64,000 nt of DNA from Geosiphon pyriformis (GCA_016748015.1 JAAOMT010000597.1:571176-635175), one strand, 5' to 3'. Positions 24,776 through 39,174 are shown, counted from the stretch's first letter. Numbers and translations are program-made. The notes: generated by a model from the sequence alone, not told the origin.

Positions 24776-25931
24776 TTTTATTACATAATATTAAAAATAC
24801 ATAATCTATATTTATAGTTACTATTTATAATTAATATAAAATTGTATTATTACAAAATTAAATTTGATTAAAAATATATTTTTAAAATTTTTGAAAATAT
24901 ATTTTAATATTATTATAATAATAATATTATTATTTATTATTATATAATAATATAATATTCTAAATAAACATAATATATTTATTTTTTATATATATTTAAA
25001 CAATATTGAATTTACCAAAGCAAACTTATTCAAAAAAATCATTTTTTATATAATAATAATTAAACTATTATTACTAAAAACAAAATTAAATAACTATATA
25101 GTAATTTTATATGTATTAAATATATTATTTTAAAACTAATAATATTTTTATTTAAATTTTTAATAATTTTTTGAAAAATACTAATATTTTTTTTGATTAT
25201 AAAATTTTTTTTATTTTAATATTCCAAAAAAAATATTGTAACTAAAAAATTAAAGCATTAATAAATTTAATAATAGATCTAAATAGTAAAACCAACTTAA
25301 TTAACTTAGATTTTAAAAAAATTAATTTAAAATTACTACAAAATTAATAATATTAATAATAAATAAAAAAATAAAAAAAGCAGTGGTTTTAAAAAAAAAT
25401 TATTTTAATAAAATAAAGTTTAAAAATTTTAAAACTAATAACAAATTTAAGTAAATATTTTGAAAAAAAATACAAATATTTTGTAATTAAAGATTAAATA
25501 ATTCAAATTTAATACTTAAACAGTATTAATATTTAATAATTTTAAATATAACTTTTTTTAAAGTATTTGTTTTATTAATAGCAGTATTTAAATTAACTTT
25601 AAAACTAAAAAAAAAAATATACCTAAATTATTAAAAAAATCAAAAGAATAAAAAATAAAAATAATTTAATTATAGTTTAAAAAATCAACTTATTAATTTC
25701 AAAAACAATATAATAAAAAAATCTTATTAACTTAGTTAAATATATTTTTTAAATATTAATTTTTTTTTAATTTTAAAAAAAAGAATATTAATTTTATTTT
25801 TTATTATTAGAATTAATTAACAAGTAAAAATAGGTTTAATAGCTTTATAAAACTTTAAATACATATAGTATATTATTATTAACAAACAAATTTTAAACAA
25901 ATTCTAAAAATTTTATCATAATATATAAAAC
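24776..25931. other. AT-rich decayed DNA between LINE copies 2 and 3
   Basis: Nearly pure A+T with no open frame of note and no recognisable transposon or host gene motif. Confidence 0.6.
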
Positions 25932-25956
25932 ATTATTATTATTATTATTATTATTT
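25932..25956 (-). repeat. (AAT)n 3' tail of LINE copy 3
   Basis: About eight ATT units on the plus strand (AAT on the element strand) stand at the 3' end of copy 3, matching the triplet tail of copy 1. Confidence 0.85.
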
Positions 25957-26103
25957 AATATAATTTTTTTTTTATTCCTTTAATAAATGAAGTCCAAACA
26001 CGACCTAATACTATACATCATACAAATGATCTAAATTAGGAGCAAATCATGTATTTTCTACACGTAACCAGCCATTCAGACCAATCAGAACAACACTATA
26101 CCC

Positions 26104-29100
26104 TTATATGAACAAAAACCAGTCTCTAATACCCAAGAAAAATGAACATGGAGTATGAAATCTGAAACCTACACCAAACGCTTTAGCAATACCCAGCAAT
26201 CTAACCACACTAGCTAAAAATGACGTAGATAGACCAAAAATTGAGGTAGGAATAGAACTATCACATGAGATCAGCTCATTCTTGTCCATAAAAGCCTGGT
26301 GTTTGGTACGGACCAGCCAAATATTTTCCCTGAATGTGAGACAAAACTCACAAATGAAGCCCACAACTTTCGACATTGCAACCTTAGGATTCCTAAAAAC
26401 AGAAACAAATTCACAATACCAGTTATTGAAAACAAAGCCTTTGCACAAAACCAGACCAACAGCAACATTAGTAACACAGATATGTAACAACTGCAAAATG
26501 CACAAAGAAAACTGAGATAAACCTGAACAAGCCTCCCAAACAGATACATAGACATCCAACAACTGAACATGATCTGCAGCATCAAATGGACAACAAAAAA
26601 CATGGTCGAAAACCTCAATGTCACTACAGAATAAATAAATCACACTGAAATAACATCTATTATACAAATGTTTGCATACAGCAACCAAAAGCTGATAATG
26701 GAGGGCCTTCATAAAGTAAGTATGAAGGCCAGTAGTATGCATATTAGTAAAACCAGCAGCCAAATGAGAATTTATGTGCCATACCATAAAGGACTTTGAC
26801 CAATTGATATTAGCATGCAGACTATTTAGCATGACCAAAAAGCCCAATCCAATCTCCCAGTGTGTACAATGAACAGACCAAAAGACATCCCGAACAAAGT
26901 GTTTAGAAATACCAGAAACTGCAGTATCACCAGCTCTTAAAAATTTTTCACTGATTAAATAAAGCATTTGCCAGGCAGAGAGAGTGGCATTCTTAGCAAG
27001 TGCATCAGTGCACACATTGTCCAAGATGTCTGAATGTCCCCTAACTTTAATCCAATTCACACTTAAATTTTTGCGACAAATAATATTAATAATTTGGCAA
27101 CACTCAATTCAACACCAGTTCCTGAAATCTGAACAAATCAAAATAGATTCCGATTTGCACACATCCAGAACAGCCTGGCTGTTTGAGAATAAGTTGACTG
27201 TCTGAAAAAAAAGAACACACTTAAAAGCTAAAACAATGGCCTGCAGTTCTATCAAAGTGGAAAAAACCAGACCAGACACTTTCACATCCAGACCCAAGTT
27301 AATGTCCAGAAAAAAAACTGCAGCACCAGCCTTTATATCAATAGTACCCAAACCATACAGAGATCCATCCGTATATACAGAAAGACAGACCACATCAATA
27401 GTCAACAGATCATTACAAATAACACTAAAACCATAAGACTGATGAATATCAAAAACAGCACCACTATCTATAAACAAAGAGCACCCAGAAAAAAGAACAT
27501 TACCTTCAAGAAAGTGAATAGAGAGACTAAACCAAAATAGAACTGGGCCACAAAAGTCCAGCTTTTTTCAATGTTTGAAGGTTTTCTAATCAAAAATGCC
27601 ACCATTTCAGTCTCGCAGCTGCTCAACAAAAGTGATTCCATAACATTTGAATAACAAGATACACTTGAAAAAATATGGCTCACCAAAAACCATAAACATA
27701 GGGGTACCACTCCAAAAGTAAAAGACACAGGCCAGAGAGTTGTCCAAAGACAAATCACATCCAGAAAAAATATGAACCATACCAGCCAAAAAGTTATTTG
27801 AAAGGTTTACACCAACATAAGCCAGAAATAACAAAGAGTGACGAGGATGCCAACTAAAAACCTGGAAATCATGAGATCTATGAGAGAATAAATAACCCAA
27901 AATACCAACTGAGTTTGCAAAATTAATAACAGATACCAATTTACATTCAGCTTGAATCTGTTCAAAAGTCTTTAAATTGTACAACAAAAGATGATAAAGC
28001 ATATTATTGGGAAAATCAAATGATAATCCCAACTTTGACTTTAGGCCTTTGCATATCAGAGCATCTCATTTATTACACATACTAATAGGAACAAAACTAA
28101 ACTAAGTTCTGTAGCTGCAAACTGTTTATTCGAAATCACCTTCCTTAAAACAAAATTCACAAAAAACTGAACATCTGAATGAGTTTTAGCCAAGTTAGAC
28201 TTGGACAAACCCTCAGTCAACAAGAAGATATCTAGATAACAATGAGATTTCCCCTTCTTTACAATAGAAATAGGCAACCCACTGATAGTGAGATAGAAAT
28301 TTGTAATCTGACAATTGATAAAAACAGCCACTGTTTTGTTATTATTTATGAAAATGTCATTAAACCTGAAAAATTCACTAGCAACATTAAGCATGTATTG
28401 TATAGCAGTCTGGCTGTTACCAACCCATATTGTATCATCGACAAAAGCACTAGCAACAAGAAATGAAGTCAACTCAGCCTGAGAATCCACCCAGCCAGTC
28501 TTAAAAATAAAATGGGAATTTAATCTGTAACCACAAACATTCTTCTGTCTCTTGACCTCACACAAGAGTGAATTGTAGAATATGTGCCAAAGAAGAGGTG
28601 AGAAGACTTCCCCTTGGTCCAACCCATCATAAACATAATACCCATTAGTCAATCCAAAATCTGTTATCACCCTATTGATGTGACTATTGTAAATGTTACC
28701 AAAGAATCTTATAAATCTGTTACACATCTTGATTTTGACTAGACTTCTTTTGAGATATTCCCAACCAACCAAGTCATAAGCTTTACACATGTTTTGTAAA
28801 ACTAGCCAAGTTTCTTGTTCTTTTCTAAGGCATTCTCAACAACAGAACCAATGGCAAAAATAGGAGATTATGTCATTGTGCCTTTTAAAACTGAGAAGTT
28901 GTCCCCACAGAGAACATCAAAAGCACTACAAGACAAAGAGATCCTGTCTGAAAGAACCTTAGAAAAGATTTTGCAGGCTGTCTTAATCAGAGCAATTGGA
29001 TGGGTATTCATAAGAACACCCTCCCATTTATACGGTTTAGATATCATTGAAACCCAAGCATCTCTCCAAAGTCAAGGAATCAATTCACTAACCAAACAAG

Positions 29101-30748
29101 AATTCAAAAGCACCAAAAGCATATTTAAAATTGACTTGTTGCAATGTTTCTATAATTCATTAGAAATACCAGAAAGGCCAGCAGTCTTCCTATTAGGAAA
29201 GTTCTTGACAACAGCAGACATCTTATTAAGACTAATCAAACATATAACACCAGAGAAAACACCATCAAACACATAATCCAGAGACTGAAATTGGCAAATC
29301 CAATTAGCGGAGAGATCAGATACCACTTTATGTTTTCTGGTCCATCCCACCATAATTTCATTCATCTTAGATTTGACCAAATTAGGCTCCAAAATCAACT
29401 CATCTTCCACAATCAAATGATCCAAAACCATCTTATGAAAAGAACGTTCTAACACACTCCTGATAATATGACCCTTGTCTAATTCAAAACTTTTCATCTT
29501 TTTAGCAATAGTCAGCTTGATATAAGACTTCTCAGTGCACTTGGATTCCAACAACTTTGCAGTGTGGTATAATTTTCTTGTCTTGACAAGCACAGAATGA
29601 ATAAGATTAAAATTAGAACCCAAAAGAAAAAGAAACTTTACCGCTGATGTACCAGTGGAATCGAGCTTGTTCTATGTTTCCAGTAATGCAACAAAATCAC
29701 AACAAAAAATTAAATATGAGGCCCTGACCAGCTTGGAAACCAGCAACTCCAGCTTATAAAACCTGGAAAACTCCTTGGTGAAAACACCATTAAAACTCTT
29801 AAACCATTTCTTCTTAAATGCACTATCAACTGAAAGAACTATGATCTTGTGAATAATGTCCCACATAGCATCTAGATCCAAGAACCTCACAGCAAAATCA
29901 AATGCATCTGAAAACACAACAGCATTAGCAGTTATATTATTCTTGAACTCAAACTATTTTGTCTCATTAGCATTTTTGATGTCAAACTTCCAACAATCTC
30001 TATTCACTTGTTTGTAAAAAGAAATCAAATAAGTATTCAAAAGTCTACCCAACTCTAAAGACACAGAAACAGCCTGGTAATCTGTGTCGAAATGTTTACT
30101 AACATCAGAAATATCATGATAAACAACTGCATTGATTAGATTTGGAGAAATAAACACATAGTCAATGGTTTTTTTGACACCCCTAGAATTTGCCCAAGTG
30201 GGCGTTTTAGCAGCCAAGCTTCTGACCAAAGAATAAACCAGCCCCAGATCTAAACATTTTTTGAAACTAGCACACTTATAAGACCCATTTTCATTAAAGT
30301 CACTGCTGAGGATGATAAAAGAAGTCTTATTAACAGCTTTTGCAATGAGAGAGTTGATTTCACTGGCTTGAAAGAACCAAACTACTGAAAAAGTACTAGC
30401 ATAAAGACCCAAAATAGACACAGAAAGTTTATTTTTGAAAAACAATTTGATATATAGTAGCCAATCAAGCACCTCAGAAATTTTATACACATGTCTTACT
30501 AAAAAAGAATCCATGACAATAACCATGCCAGCATTCAAATAACCAGAATCCAAACCAGAAGTAAACACCCAAACACCATCAAACCTGCCAGCAATCTATG
30601 AACAGACCTTACTCTTCAGCTTCAATTTCATAAAAATAGAAATTAAATTACCCATATCCTTATACCAACAAATGATATTATTCTGTTTTGCTGGATTATT
30701 CATTCTTTTAACATTACACATGACAACTTTCCAAACCAAATCCATCAT
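26104..30748 (-). pseudogene. LINE copy 3 ORF2 polyprotein (endonuclease, RT, RNase H), broken
   Basis: ORF2 begins at ATG 30748 (or in-frame ATG 30745). The endonuclease is in 30568-29954 with ILSSDFNENG, WANSRG, IDYVFIS and DTDYQAV, where the last motif has Tyr for the catalytic His. The RT region lies in 29623-28056: GRKTAGLSGI-type block, MCKAYDLVGWEYL (motif A), GLDQGEVFSPLLWHIF (motif B), and an intact AFVDDTIWVG (motif C). The thumb and connection are in 28032-27607. RNase H is in 27477-26980 with VYTDGSLYGLG, IELQA and SNSQAVLD, then VRGHSDILDN. The open piece 27060-26104 has a C-terminal finger whose first Cys is Tyr (YLFCSDIEVFDHVFCC) and ends at the ORF2 stop. Confidence 0.88.
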
Positions 30749-32535
30749 TAAGAAGAACAAAAAACAGGCACCAGACTAGTATTGTTCAATTTGGCTGAAA
30801 AGCTTATAACTGTAACTGAAAGATTTTTTAAAGTTTCTTTCATTTTCAAAACAACCAAAGAATCAAAAACTGTCACCCCCACTACAGTCTTACCACTAGT
30901 GGCCACACCCGAATCCTCACTCATCACTATATCTGCTTCTTGATTCTGTAATTAAGGAGTCACCAATGGCTAACATCCAGAACTAAGCTGAAAAACCATT
31001 GGCCCAGGTGTGTCCAACCTCTTAGCCAGCTTATTAACATGCTCTGTGAGGCTGGTGAGACTGCACTCAAAAGTGGCAAACCTATCATTTATTACCAAAG
31101 ACACCAGCAGGGTAGGCTTCATCTCTGAAGAAGAGCCATTTTTTGAAGAAACACTCTGACCAGAAAGAGGAGGGAAAGAAAACCCACCAACAACACTAGC
31201 CTATAAAGCACTACCAAAAGCAACCAGCCAAGTGACTGGAGCTAAACATTTGGCATAAATGATCACCAGTTTACTTTTATTGGAATCCAAAAGCATCTAA
31301 TGTGACAACCTACCAGAAGGCAATTTTTTACCAAGACCACAGCCCAAAGAAGTATGATCCAACCTCTTACACTTTGCACATATAGCAGAACCAAGATAAG
31401 ACCAATGAAGATGAGCACCTCTTAACATGAGTGTAGTTTTCATGACAGCATCCAATGATTTGGCTAACTCAAAACAAACAACGGCACATCTGGCCCAAGC
31501 ATACATAACTGGATAACAATTAATCACACACGTTTTCCCACTTACAGAACCAATAAAGTTCCAGATGTCATAAGCATTTGTTCTCACAGGTAGAATATAG
31601 AACAATACTCTGTGAAAATTTTTTTTATCTCATGTAACCTTATCCAAATCTGATTTAGCAATGTGCACTACATTCTTTCTAATTAGAATAGACCATCTAT
31701 CTGCCAAAAGATCAGCCTGAGATTGTTTCTCAAACTCAATAATTGCTTTTTGCCACAGCTCTACCAATTGCATTTTGATCGACTTAATTGCACCAAATTT
31801 GGACAGTACAGCATGCACAGCCTCAGCTGATGTTCCAATCAGAATTTCTTTTATTACCACAGTCCAATCTGAATGACTAGTTGATTTTTTGTAATCAGTG
31901 TTCACCATGATTTTTGCATCAGTAATCTTATTGGTAGCTTTTATCAAACCCAATTCAGAAGTAAATGTTGCTCAGATAATCCCAGAAAATTTTGAGGGAG
32001 TAGAGGCCCTTCTAAAACCATTAATTTTTGAAAATAATTTTTTGATTACAACCAACTTATCCTGAGCAGATTTTTCAACCACATTATCCAAGCTAATATC
32101 CAAAGCAAAAGATTTTCTAACAGAAACTGAGACCAAATTTTTCAAGAGAGGAGGAAGTTCCAAGGAGGCATCCAAGAGAACATCATCATCAACATCAAAA
32201 TTTGAGAAGTTTATCTTCCCTAACGGCTTGGCCAAAGCCTTCTTTGTCTTAACACCCAGCCTTTTAGGCATTTGATCATAATTCTTATTAGCGATAGTGC
32301 TACTTTCATTATAGTCAAAGCTAGTTTTTTTCACTAGACATTCCTTTTTCATATCAATACTCTTAGACTCAGTAGTGTTACCAGTTTTAGAACTCCAAGA
32401 ACAACCACTAGGCACCTTAGTTGTAGTCCTTTTACCACCAACACTCTCTTTTAAAGTGACACCCTTTCTCTTTTTCCTTGACAAAACAGGCCTGAAACCA
32501 CCACCAGAACCAAATTTATTAGCAATCTTCTTCAT
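30745..32535 (-). pseudogene. LINE copy 3 ORF1 (RRM-like domains plus CCHC knuckle), broken
   Basis: The N-terminal 187 codons (32535-31972) are basic and Ser/Thr-rich, then reach KSFALDISLDNV and INGFRRASTPSKF. A TGA near 31970 breaks the frame. The next piece (31953-31630) is an RRM-like domain with VVIKEILIG and LWQKAIIEFE. The 31605-31297 piece holds a second RRM-like half and a complete CX2CX4HX4C knuckle (CAKCKRLDHTSLGC). The remaining tail to 30745 is Ser/Pro/Thr-rich with several stops. The last sense codon is CAA-to-TAA mutated, just before the ATGA overlap with ORF2. Confidence 0.85.
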
Positions 32536-32915
32536 GACAGCAATACTAAGACCAACAGTAACCTTGAAATCAAAAAACGGTTTGGTTTTATTGTACTGAA
32601 TGTTAAAAAAACTTCTTTCAAAAAACTTTTGACTCTTTTTTGGGAATTTAAAACAAAGGAGAGAAAGAAGTTTTTGTTTTTAGTTTATATATTTTTTAAT
32701 ATAATATGCTAATAAAAAACAATATTATATAATTTAAATTTTATAAACATTTTAATTATTATTTTTTTTAAAAGATTACAAAAAAATCTGAAAATAAAAA
32801 AATAATTCATATTAATAATTATACAAATTAAAAAATAAAAAAATATTATTATTGCATTAGATTTTGCTTTAAATAAATTAATTCTCTTATGTTCTAAATT
32901 AATAATCTGTTTGTT

Positions 32916-34784
32916 GTAAACTCAAAAGCTGTTTCAAGTTATAGTATATCTAAGAAAAAAGTATCTAAAAGACTTTTTATGATTCTGCTGATGGCTTTTT
33001 TTCTTAAAAAAAAGATTTGTTTTTAGTAATGTTAAGCACTCTGATAATAAAAAGAATATTTTCTTAATCAAGTCTGATTCTAGTGATAATATATATTCGA
33101 ATATATAGAGAGTAAATTTAATAATAAAAAAGACAATCATATTATAGTTGATATTGACAATAGATATCTTTTGAATTCAGTTATTAATATTCCTAAAGCC
33201 AATTGAATTATAACTGATGTAATTTGCAGTTTTTCTCTTGGTTTTCTTAATTATAACATAGAAAAAAAAGTTGGATTACTTCTATTTTCTCTTAATATTT
33301 TCTTAAACAAAAAATAAATTGATTTCAAAATTGTAAAGATTTAAGTTAAAGTGGCTATTAAAAAATTCTTTGTTTTAGACATTAATTTTTCAGCTATTGA
33401 AAAAAAATCAGCAAAGACCAAAACTCAAGCCATCAGAAAAATTTTTTTTATAATCAATAATTTTAAGAAAGTTACTACTTTTTTAAAATTTGAAAAAATT
33501 ATTATATCTATATTTACATTAAAAAAAAGCATAAATAAGACTATATTATTGGCTAAAAAAAAATTAAAGTAAACTGCAATCTCAAAAAACAAAAAATGTA
33601 TTTAGTTTGAATAGTAATAATTAAAGAAATTTTTATAAATATTCTAAAAAAATAATTGTTACTACAGTATTTGAATTTGGCAAATTGTGTTAATTTAATT
33701 GCAATTAATTAAACTATGACAGAAAACTATCGTAAAATTTATCAAATCAGCTTAAACAGATTAGTTGACAGCTAAATAGTTATTCTTAATTAGAAGAAAT
33801 TCAGTGTGTATAATAAAGACTATAGAAAATTGTGATGTTTAAATATCTAAAAATCATTTCAGAGCACTTTTATTTATCTTGCCTATAAAAACAACAGTTT
33901 ATAATTTAAATATTTTGTTAAAAAAAACTGGTAAAAAAACTTGTATTATTAATCAATTAATTAAAACAGACAATAAGATTTACTGTATTGTGATTAATTT
34001 TAAGTTATATAAAAATCTGAAAACTGTTTTTTATATAAAACCAATACTTGATAATATAAAATTTTCTTGGATTAAATTAGATCTAGTTTACTGTAAAAAG
34101 TATAAGTATTTTGAATATTTCTCTTTTAAGTATAATTTTTTAGACTTTTTTGCTTTGGTTTTAAAAAAAATTTATAAAAAGTTTGTTTTAGATTAGAATT
34201 ATCTTCAACTTATTTACTTATATACCAAAAAAAATGTGTTTATTTCCCAATTTACTGTTTTTAGTGGCAGATTTTAAATGCAAATAGTTTTTCTAATAGT
34301 TATTCTTATTAGCATTTGTTCTGTTTTTGTTTTTGAGCTTTTTCTTTTTGATGTTCTATCTTCTGGCAAAATTCTTTGGTTTTTAAGACATATTTGCAAT
34401 TGGTAATTAATTAGCTTTTTTAAAATATTTTTTAAAGTTGTTAATTAATAAAATATCAAGTATTATATACAAATTGAATAATTTAGACTTAGTATCTCTT
34501 ATTTTTGCTTTTGTATTTTTTGTGTTAATTGATTTATTAATTTCAAGTTTGAATTTAAATTCCAATATAGTTTTAAATAATTTACTAATATTATTTTTCT
34601 TTCTTTTAATAGATATAAAAAAAAGTATTGAGTTTAAACATAAACAGTTTTAAGATCTTAATTATCAAACTAGAGTTTAAAATTCAAGTTGATTATTCTT
34701 TAAGTATCTATAATATCTGTTTTAGTAAGATTATATTAGTTATATATTAATTTAAGTTTTTTCATGTTTTTTGTATTCAAATAA
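32916..34784 (+). pseudogene. LINE copy 4 ORF1, degenerate
   Basis: The N-terminus reads NSKAVSS-SISKKKVSK, matching copy 2 NSKAASSG-SSKKASK apart from decay. A frameshift near 33000 is followed by SNVKHSDNKKNIFL, matching GNIKHSGDKKDIFL of copy 2. The block 33351-33572 matches the copy 2 ALDINLSAVE block. The second RRM-like part is 33879-34196, with CIINQLIK and CIVINF where copy 2 has CVINWSLE and CAVVCF. In the knuckle that follows, Cys and His residues have become Tyr. The ORF1/ORF2 junction near 34781 reads ATAA instead of ATGA. Confidence 0.78.
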
Positions 34785-37376
34785 ACAAATTGTTTTAGAA
34801 AATTGCTACAATTAATATTAGAGACATAAACAATTAGACTAAGCAAAATAATATTGTTTATTGGCATAAAAAGTTTGGCAACATAATTTTTATTATTACT
34901 ATAACTAAGTTAAAGTCTAATATTAGGTTATAAATTAAAAATAAATTTGATAATATTTAAATTTTTATATTAAATATAAATCAAAGTTTTTTTGATGCTG
35001 ATATAATTATTATTATGAGTATTTTATTGGTTTAACATATGTTAAAAATAGAAAAAGTTCATAGTAAAATTATTTTAGTTCATTTATTGTTTAAGAACAA
35101 GTTTTTAGTCATGATTTTGAGTTTGTATACTGGTTTATTTGTTGGTATATGGTTTAATCAAGCTTTTAACATCAACTTTGTTATTTCTAAAACAATTAAT
35201 TCTAGTTTTTTTATAATTTTAAGTGATAATTTCAGTGAAAATAGTTTTAAAAAAGTGCAAGTTTCAAAAAGTACTCGAATATAAGTCTGGTTAATTTATT
35301 TAATAAATATTTTTTGATTAAAATTTCTATTTAAAACAATTTTAAAGAAGCTTAAAAAGTTATTAATTATATTTTTATTGGCAAAAATTTGTTATTAGCA
35401 ATTACAAATTATAGAGTTGGTTTTATATCTGACTTTTTTAATACTAATTATAAAACAATTATGATTTTAGTTGAACTGAAGAGTTTATTAAATGCTTATT
35501 TAAATAGTATTTGCAAGCAAATAAATAGAGATTGTTAAAAATTCAAGATTAAAAGTACTAATAGTGTCAAGTAAAATAATTTTTGTAACTTTTCTTCAAC
35601 TAAGTTTTTTTTAATAATGAATAAGTTTAATAAGATAAATAAAAAAAGTAATTTAGATATAATATAAAAATTTCTAAGAGATATAATAATAAAATTAGCT
35701 GACAAGATATTTTTTAAATATTAATATAGTAAAACCAAATGTTTTTTTAATAAACAATTATCAAAATTTCTCAAATTGAAATTGTTGGTCACCAAAATAA
35801 TAAATTTTTTTAAGTCTAATAATGTATTTGGAGCCAATTTTTTACTTTATATTTGATTAGTTTTTGATAAAAAAAGAGCTTCTAAAATGCAAATTATGAT
35901 TTAAAATAGTGTTAAATTAATAAATATTTTCAACTGTTTGTTTAAAATTAGAAAAAGTTATTATAAGTTCAAAATATTTAAGTTTAAAACTGTTAAAATA
36001 ACTGTTATTTGGTGTACAATTTGAAAAAAAATGAAAAATTTTTGTTTAGATAGAAGCTATATAATTAAGAATATATTAGAAAACTTTTTTACAAAATAGT
36101 ATTAAATTATTTGATAGTTAATAAAAAACTGATTTTGGAATTTAATAAAGCTAAATTTAATATTAACACTATTATAAAAAATTAAACCAAAAAGTATACA
36201 GTTTTTAGATTACTATTAAAGCTTTAAATTAATTAATATGTTTTTTTTGAATTATATAAATAATAGTGCTTTTTTAAATATTATAAACATTATTAATTTT
36301 AAGAAATTAATTTAGATAATAAAAAATTTGCTAAATAAAAAGGCTATTGGTTTAAGTAACATCTTAAATGAATTATAGAAGCATTGTAATAAGAGTATTA
36401 TTAGGTATTTTCTGGTCTTTTAAACTTATATTTGTTTCTAAATATAGTGCCAACTTTGTAAAAAAGAGTGTGAGTTTTAATAATATCTAAATTTTATGAT
36501 TAAGATAAAATTTTTATAAATATTAAGTTTATTGCTTTGATTAAAATGGCAAAGAAGATTTTTTTTAAAATTTTTTTGGACTGAATTTTATCTGTATATA
36601 TTAAATTTAATATTTTTTGTAAGAACAATTTTTTTGTTTTGAAAAATACTTTAATGCAATCTTCTGTTTTTACTGTTAAATCAGTAATTAAAAATGCTCT
36701 AAAAAAGAATAAAAAATTTTATTTGATGTTGTAAAACATGTGCAAAGCTTATAATTTTTTTAGTTAATCTTATTTAAAGACTAATTTATAATATATTAAG
36801 ATGTATAAAAAGTTTATTGATTTCTTTGGTAATATTCATAAAAACAGAGTAAATAAAATTATGACTGATTTTAGTTTTATAAACAAATATCAGATACATA
36901 ATAGATTGGATTAAAGTAATGTGTTTTTTTTTTTTTTTGAAAAATTTTTTATTATTCTCTTTTGTATAAGATTAAAAGACATAAGTATTTGTGTAAATAC
37001 CAAATTTGTGATTAAAACAGACAGAATAGAAATTAAGGAAGAGGAAACTTTTTTTTGCAGTTAATGTTTTTGTTAATAATACTATCTAGATTGAAAATAG
37101 TTAAGCTTTTACACAATATATATTTAATATTGTTAGTAAGTTTTTTTATTTAATAATATCTCAATTAATAATAAAAAAAGTAATTATTTTTATTAATTAA
37201 GATATTAAAACAATACTGCTAAGAATTAATAACATACCAATTTTAATTGTCAAAAAAAATAAATTACATAGATATTTAAAAAAATTTTTGTTAATTGAAA
37301 ATTTATCTAAGCTAAATTTGGTTAATATCTACTTTAATATTCAATTTTTTGTTAACATTATGCTTAGAAAAACTAT

Positions 37377-38233
37377 TGTTATAGATAATTATTTGGGGTA
37401 TGAAAACAAATAACAAATCTGTAATTTGGTGCTTAATAGTTAATAGTATTGGTAATTTCTAAAGATTTTTATATCTGAAGATTTTGGTGTCTAAAAGTTT
37501 TAGTTGAGTCCTTTGTATAATAGACAAAAATTCAATAGTAATATCCTTTTGTAATGTTTCTAGTTTTTTTTCAAATTTTTGAGTTAATATGCTTTAGTAT
37601 CTATAGCCTCCGAAAAGATTCTTTTGTCAATTTTTTTTCAGCTTGATGGCCAGTTTCTCCTGATAAGCTATCCTTAATTCTGAGTGTTTATTCTTATTTT
37701 TGGATCTTTTACCAGTGCTATTTTTAATGTTAATACTCTACATATTAATTCTTTAATCAATTAGTAAACAACAAAATAAAATAAAATAAAAAAAATAAAT
37801 GAAAAAAATAAGAAATTAATATCTCATCAATAGCTATAATTAAGAGCTATTGGTTCAATATAGTTAAGTGTTAAATTATATTAATATAGTGTGTTAATAG
37901 TGGCGAAAATAATTAATATTTTTAATCAAATAATAATAACATAGATTTGATGATAATGGATAATTTTATTAATAAGAAAATGATTTTATTTTAAGTTATA
38001 GAAAACTATTTTTTGAAGAAAAGGTATTGTTCTAAATAAATAAAACTCTATTAAATTCTCCAGGAATTACTTTTTCTGCTTTTAATACTCTCACTATATA
38101 TATAATTTATGTTATATAAAATTCCTGGAATCTTGCAATTTTTTTAGAAAAATTCTAAAATTTCTCTGTTACTATGTTTATTTCTAATTGATTATTTTTC
38201 TAACTATAATATTTCTAATTTCTATAAGTAACA
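37377..38233 (-). mobile_element. Solo LTR B (Ty3/gypsy family), in LINE copy 4 RT
   Basis: This 857-bp LTR starts TGTTATAG and ends AAGTAACA, flanked by CTAT on both sides (37373-37376 and 38234-38237). It is colinear with solo LTR A but carries only one unit of the GAATTCC-type U3 repeat (about 38110-38160). Deleting it and one CTAT gives the LINE reading RKTIINKQFFYLVL, aligning with RKAVMDKQFSYLVL of copy 1. Confidence 0.9.
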
Positions 38234-39174
38234 CTATTATAAATAAGCAGTTTTTTTATTTAGTATTAGTTATTTTATAATCTATAATTAAGTATAAGTC
38301 TTAGTTTAGTTTTGTGTTATCAAGTATGTATTATAAATAAAATATTATAATTAGAAAAAGTCTTAAGTCTAAAGCTAATTTACTACATAACTTTTTTAGT
38401 AAGGCATTGTACTTTTTTTTTTATATGATTTAAAATTGTTTGAGCAAATACAAACCAAAAACAAATTGGTTTTAGTAATATTTTTGCTAATTTTTTAGGA
38501 TTTTTGGGTATTTGTTTGATTACAGACATTTGAATTTGCAGATTCTAAGCTAAATTTCTTTGAATTTGTTATAATGCCTTATTAAGTTACATGTTAGTTC
38601 TGTTAACAATTTTTTGGTTAGAATAATAAGGGTTTTTTTAGTCAATAATTTGTCTCTAAATAACAATTTGTTTAGTGCATTTCACAGTTTTAGAAAATTT
38701 TTAATGTCAAATATTTTGGATAATTCTTTGTACTATAATTTAGCTTATTTTTTGAAAAGATTTAGAGTGGTATTTAATAATAGACTCTTAAACAAAAAAG
38801 ACAATATAATAGATTAAAAAACATTTTGTTGCTAGAAAAAACTGAATTTTAGGAGTTTTGTATTATTATGGTTCAAATTGGTTTTAAAGTTTTTGCATAA
38901 TAGTTATTTTTTAATAATTAGTTCTAATTATATCAATTGAGTTTTTAAAATTTAGGAGGTTTTTTAATGTTTGTAAATATTTACATAAAGTTTGATCAAG
39001 TATTATTAAAATATACACAAATAGATTATTAAAAAATATGAGTTTTGTCAAAATAGCTTATAGAAGTGCTGTGTATTTTCTGACAGTAAACATAAAAGTT
39101 GGTGTTAAAGTACACAATTTTTTGTTATTTATAATAGTTAAATTGCAGGCTGTTGCTTTGTCTTTGGAGTGTAT

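Larger units (their letters stand above)
25932..32680 (-). mobile_element. LINE copy 3, full length, different family from copies 1, 2 and 4
   Basis: The minus-strand element runs from a 5' UTR near 32680 through ORF1 (32535-30745) and ORF2 (30748-26104) to a 3' UTR and an (AAT)n tail at 25932-25956. ORF2 has the same domains as the other copies but clearly different sequence. The N-terminal part of ORF1 (GGGFRPVLSRKKRKG) has no counterpart in copy 2. It is the best preserved copy at its catalytic residues (RT motif C reads AFVDDT), yet ORF2 is split into about eight pieces by stops and frameshifts. Confidence 0.92.
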
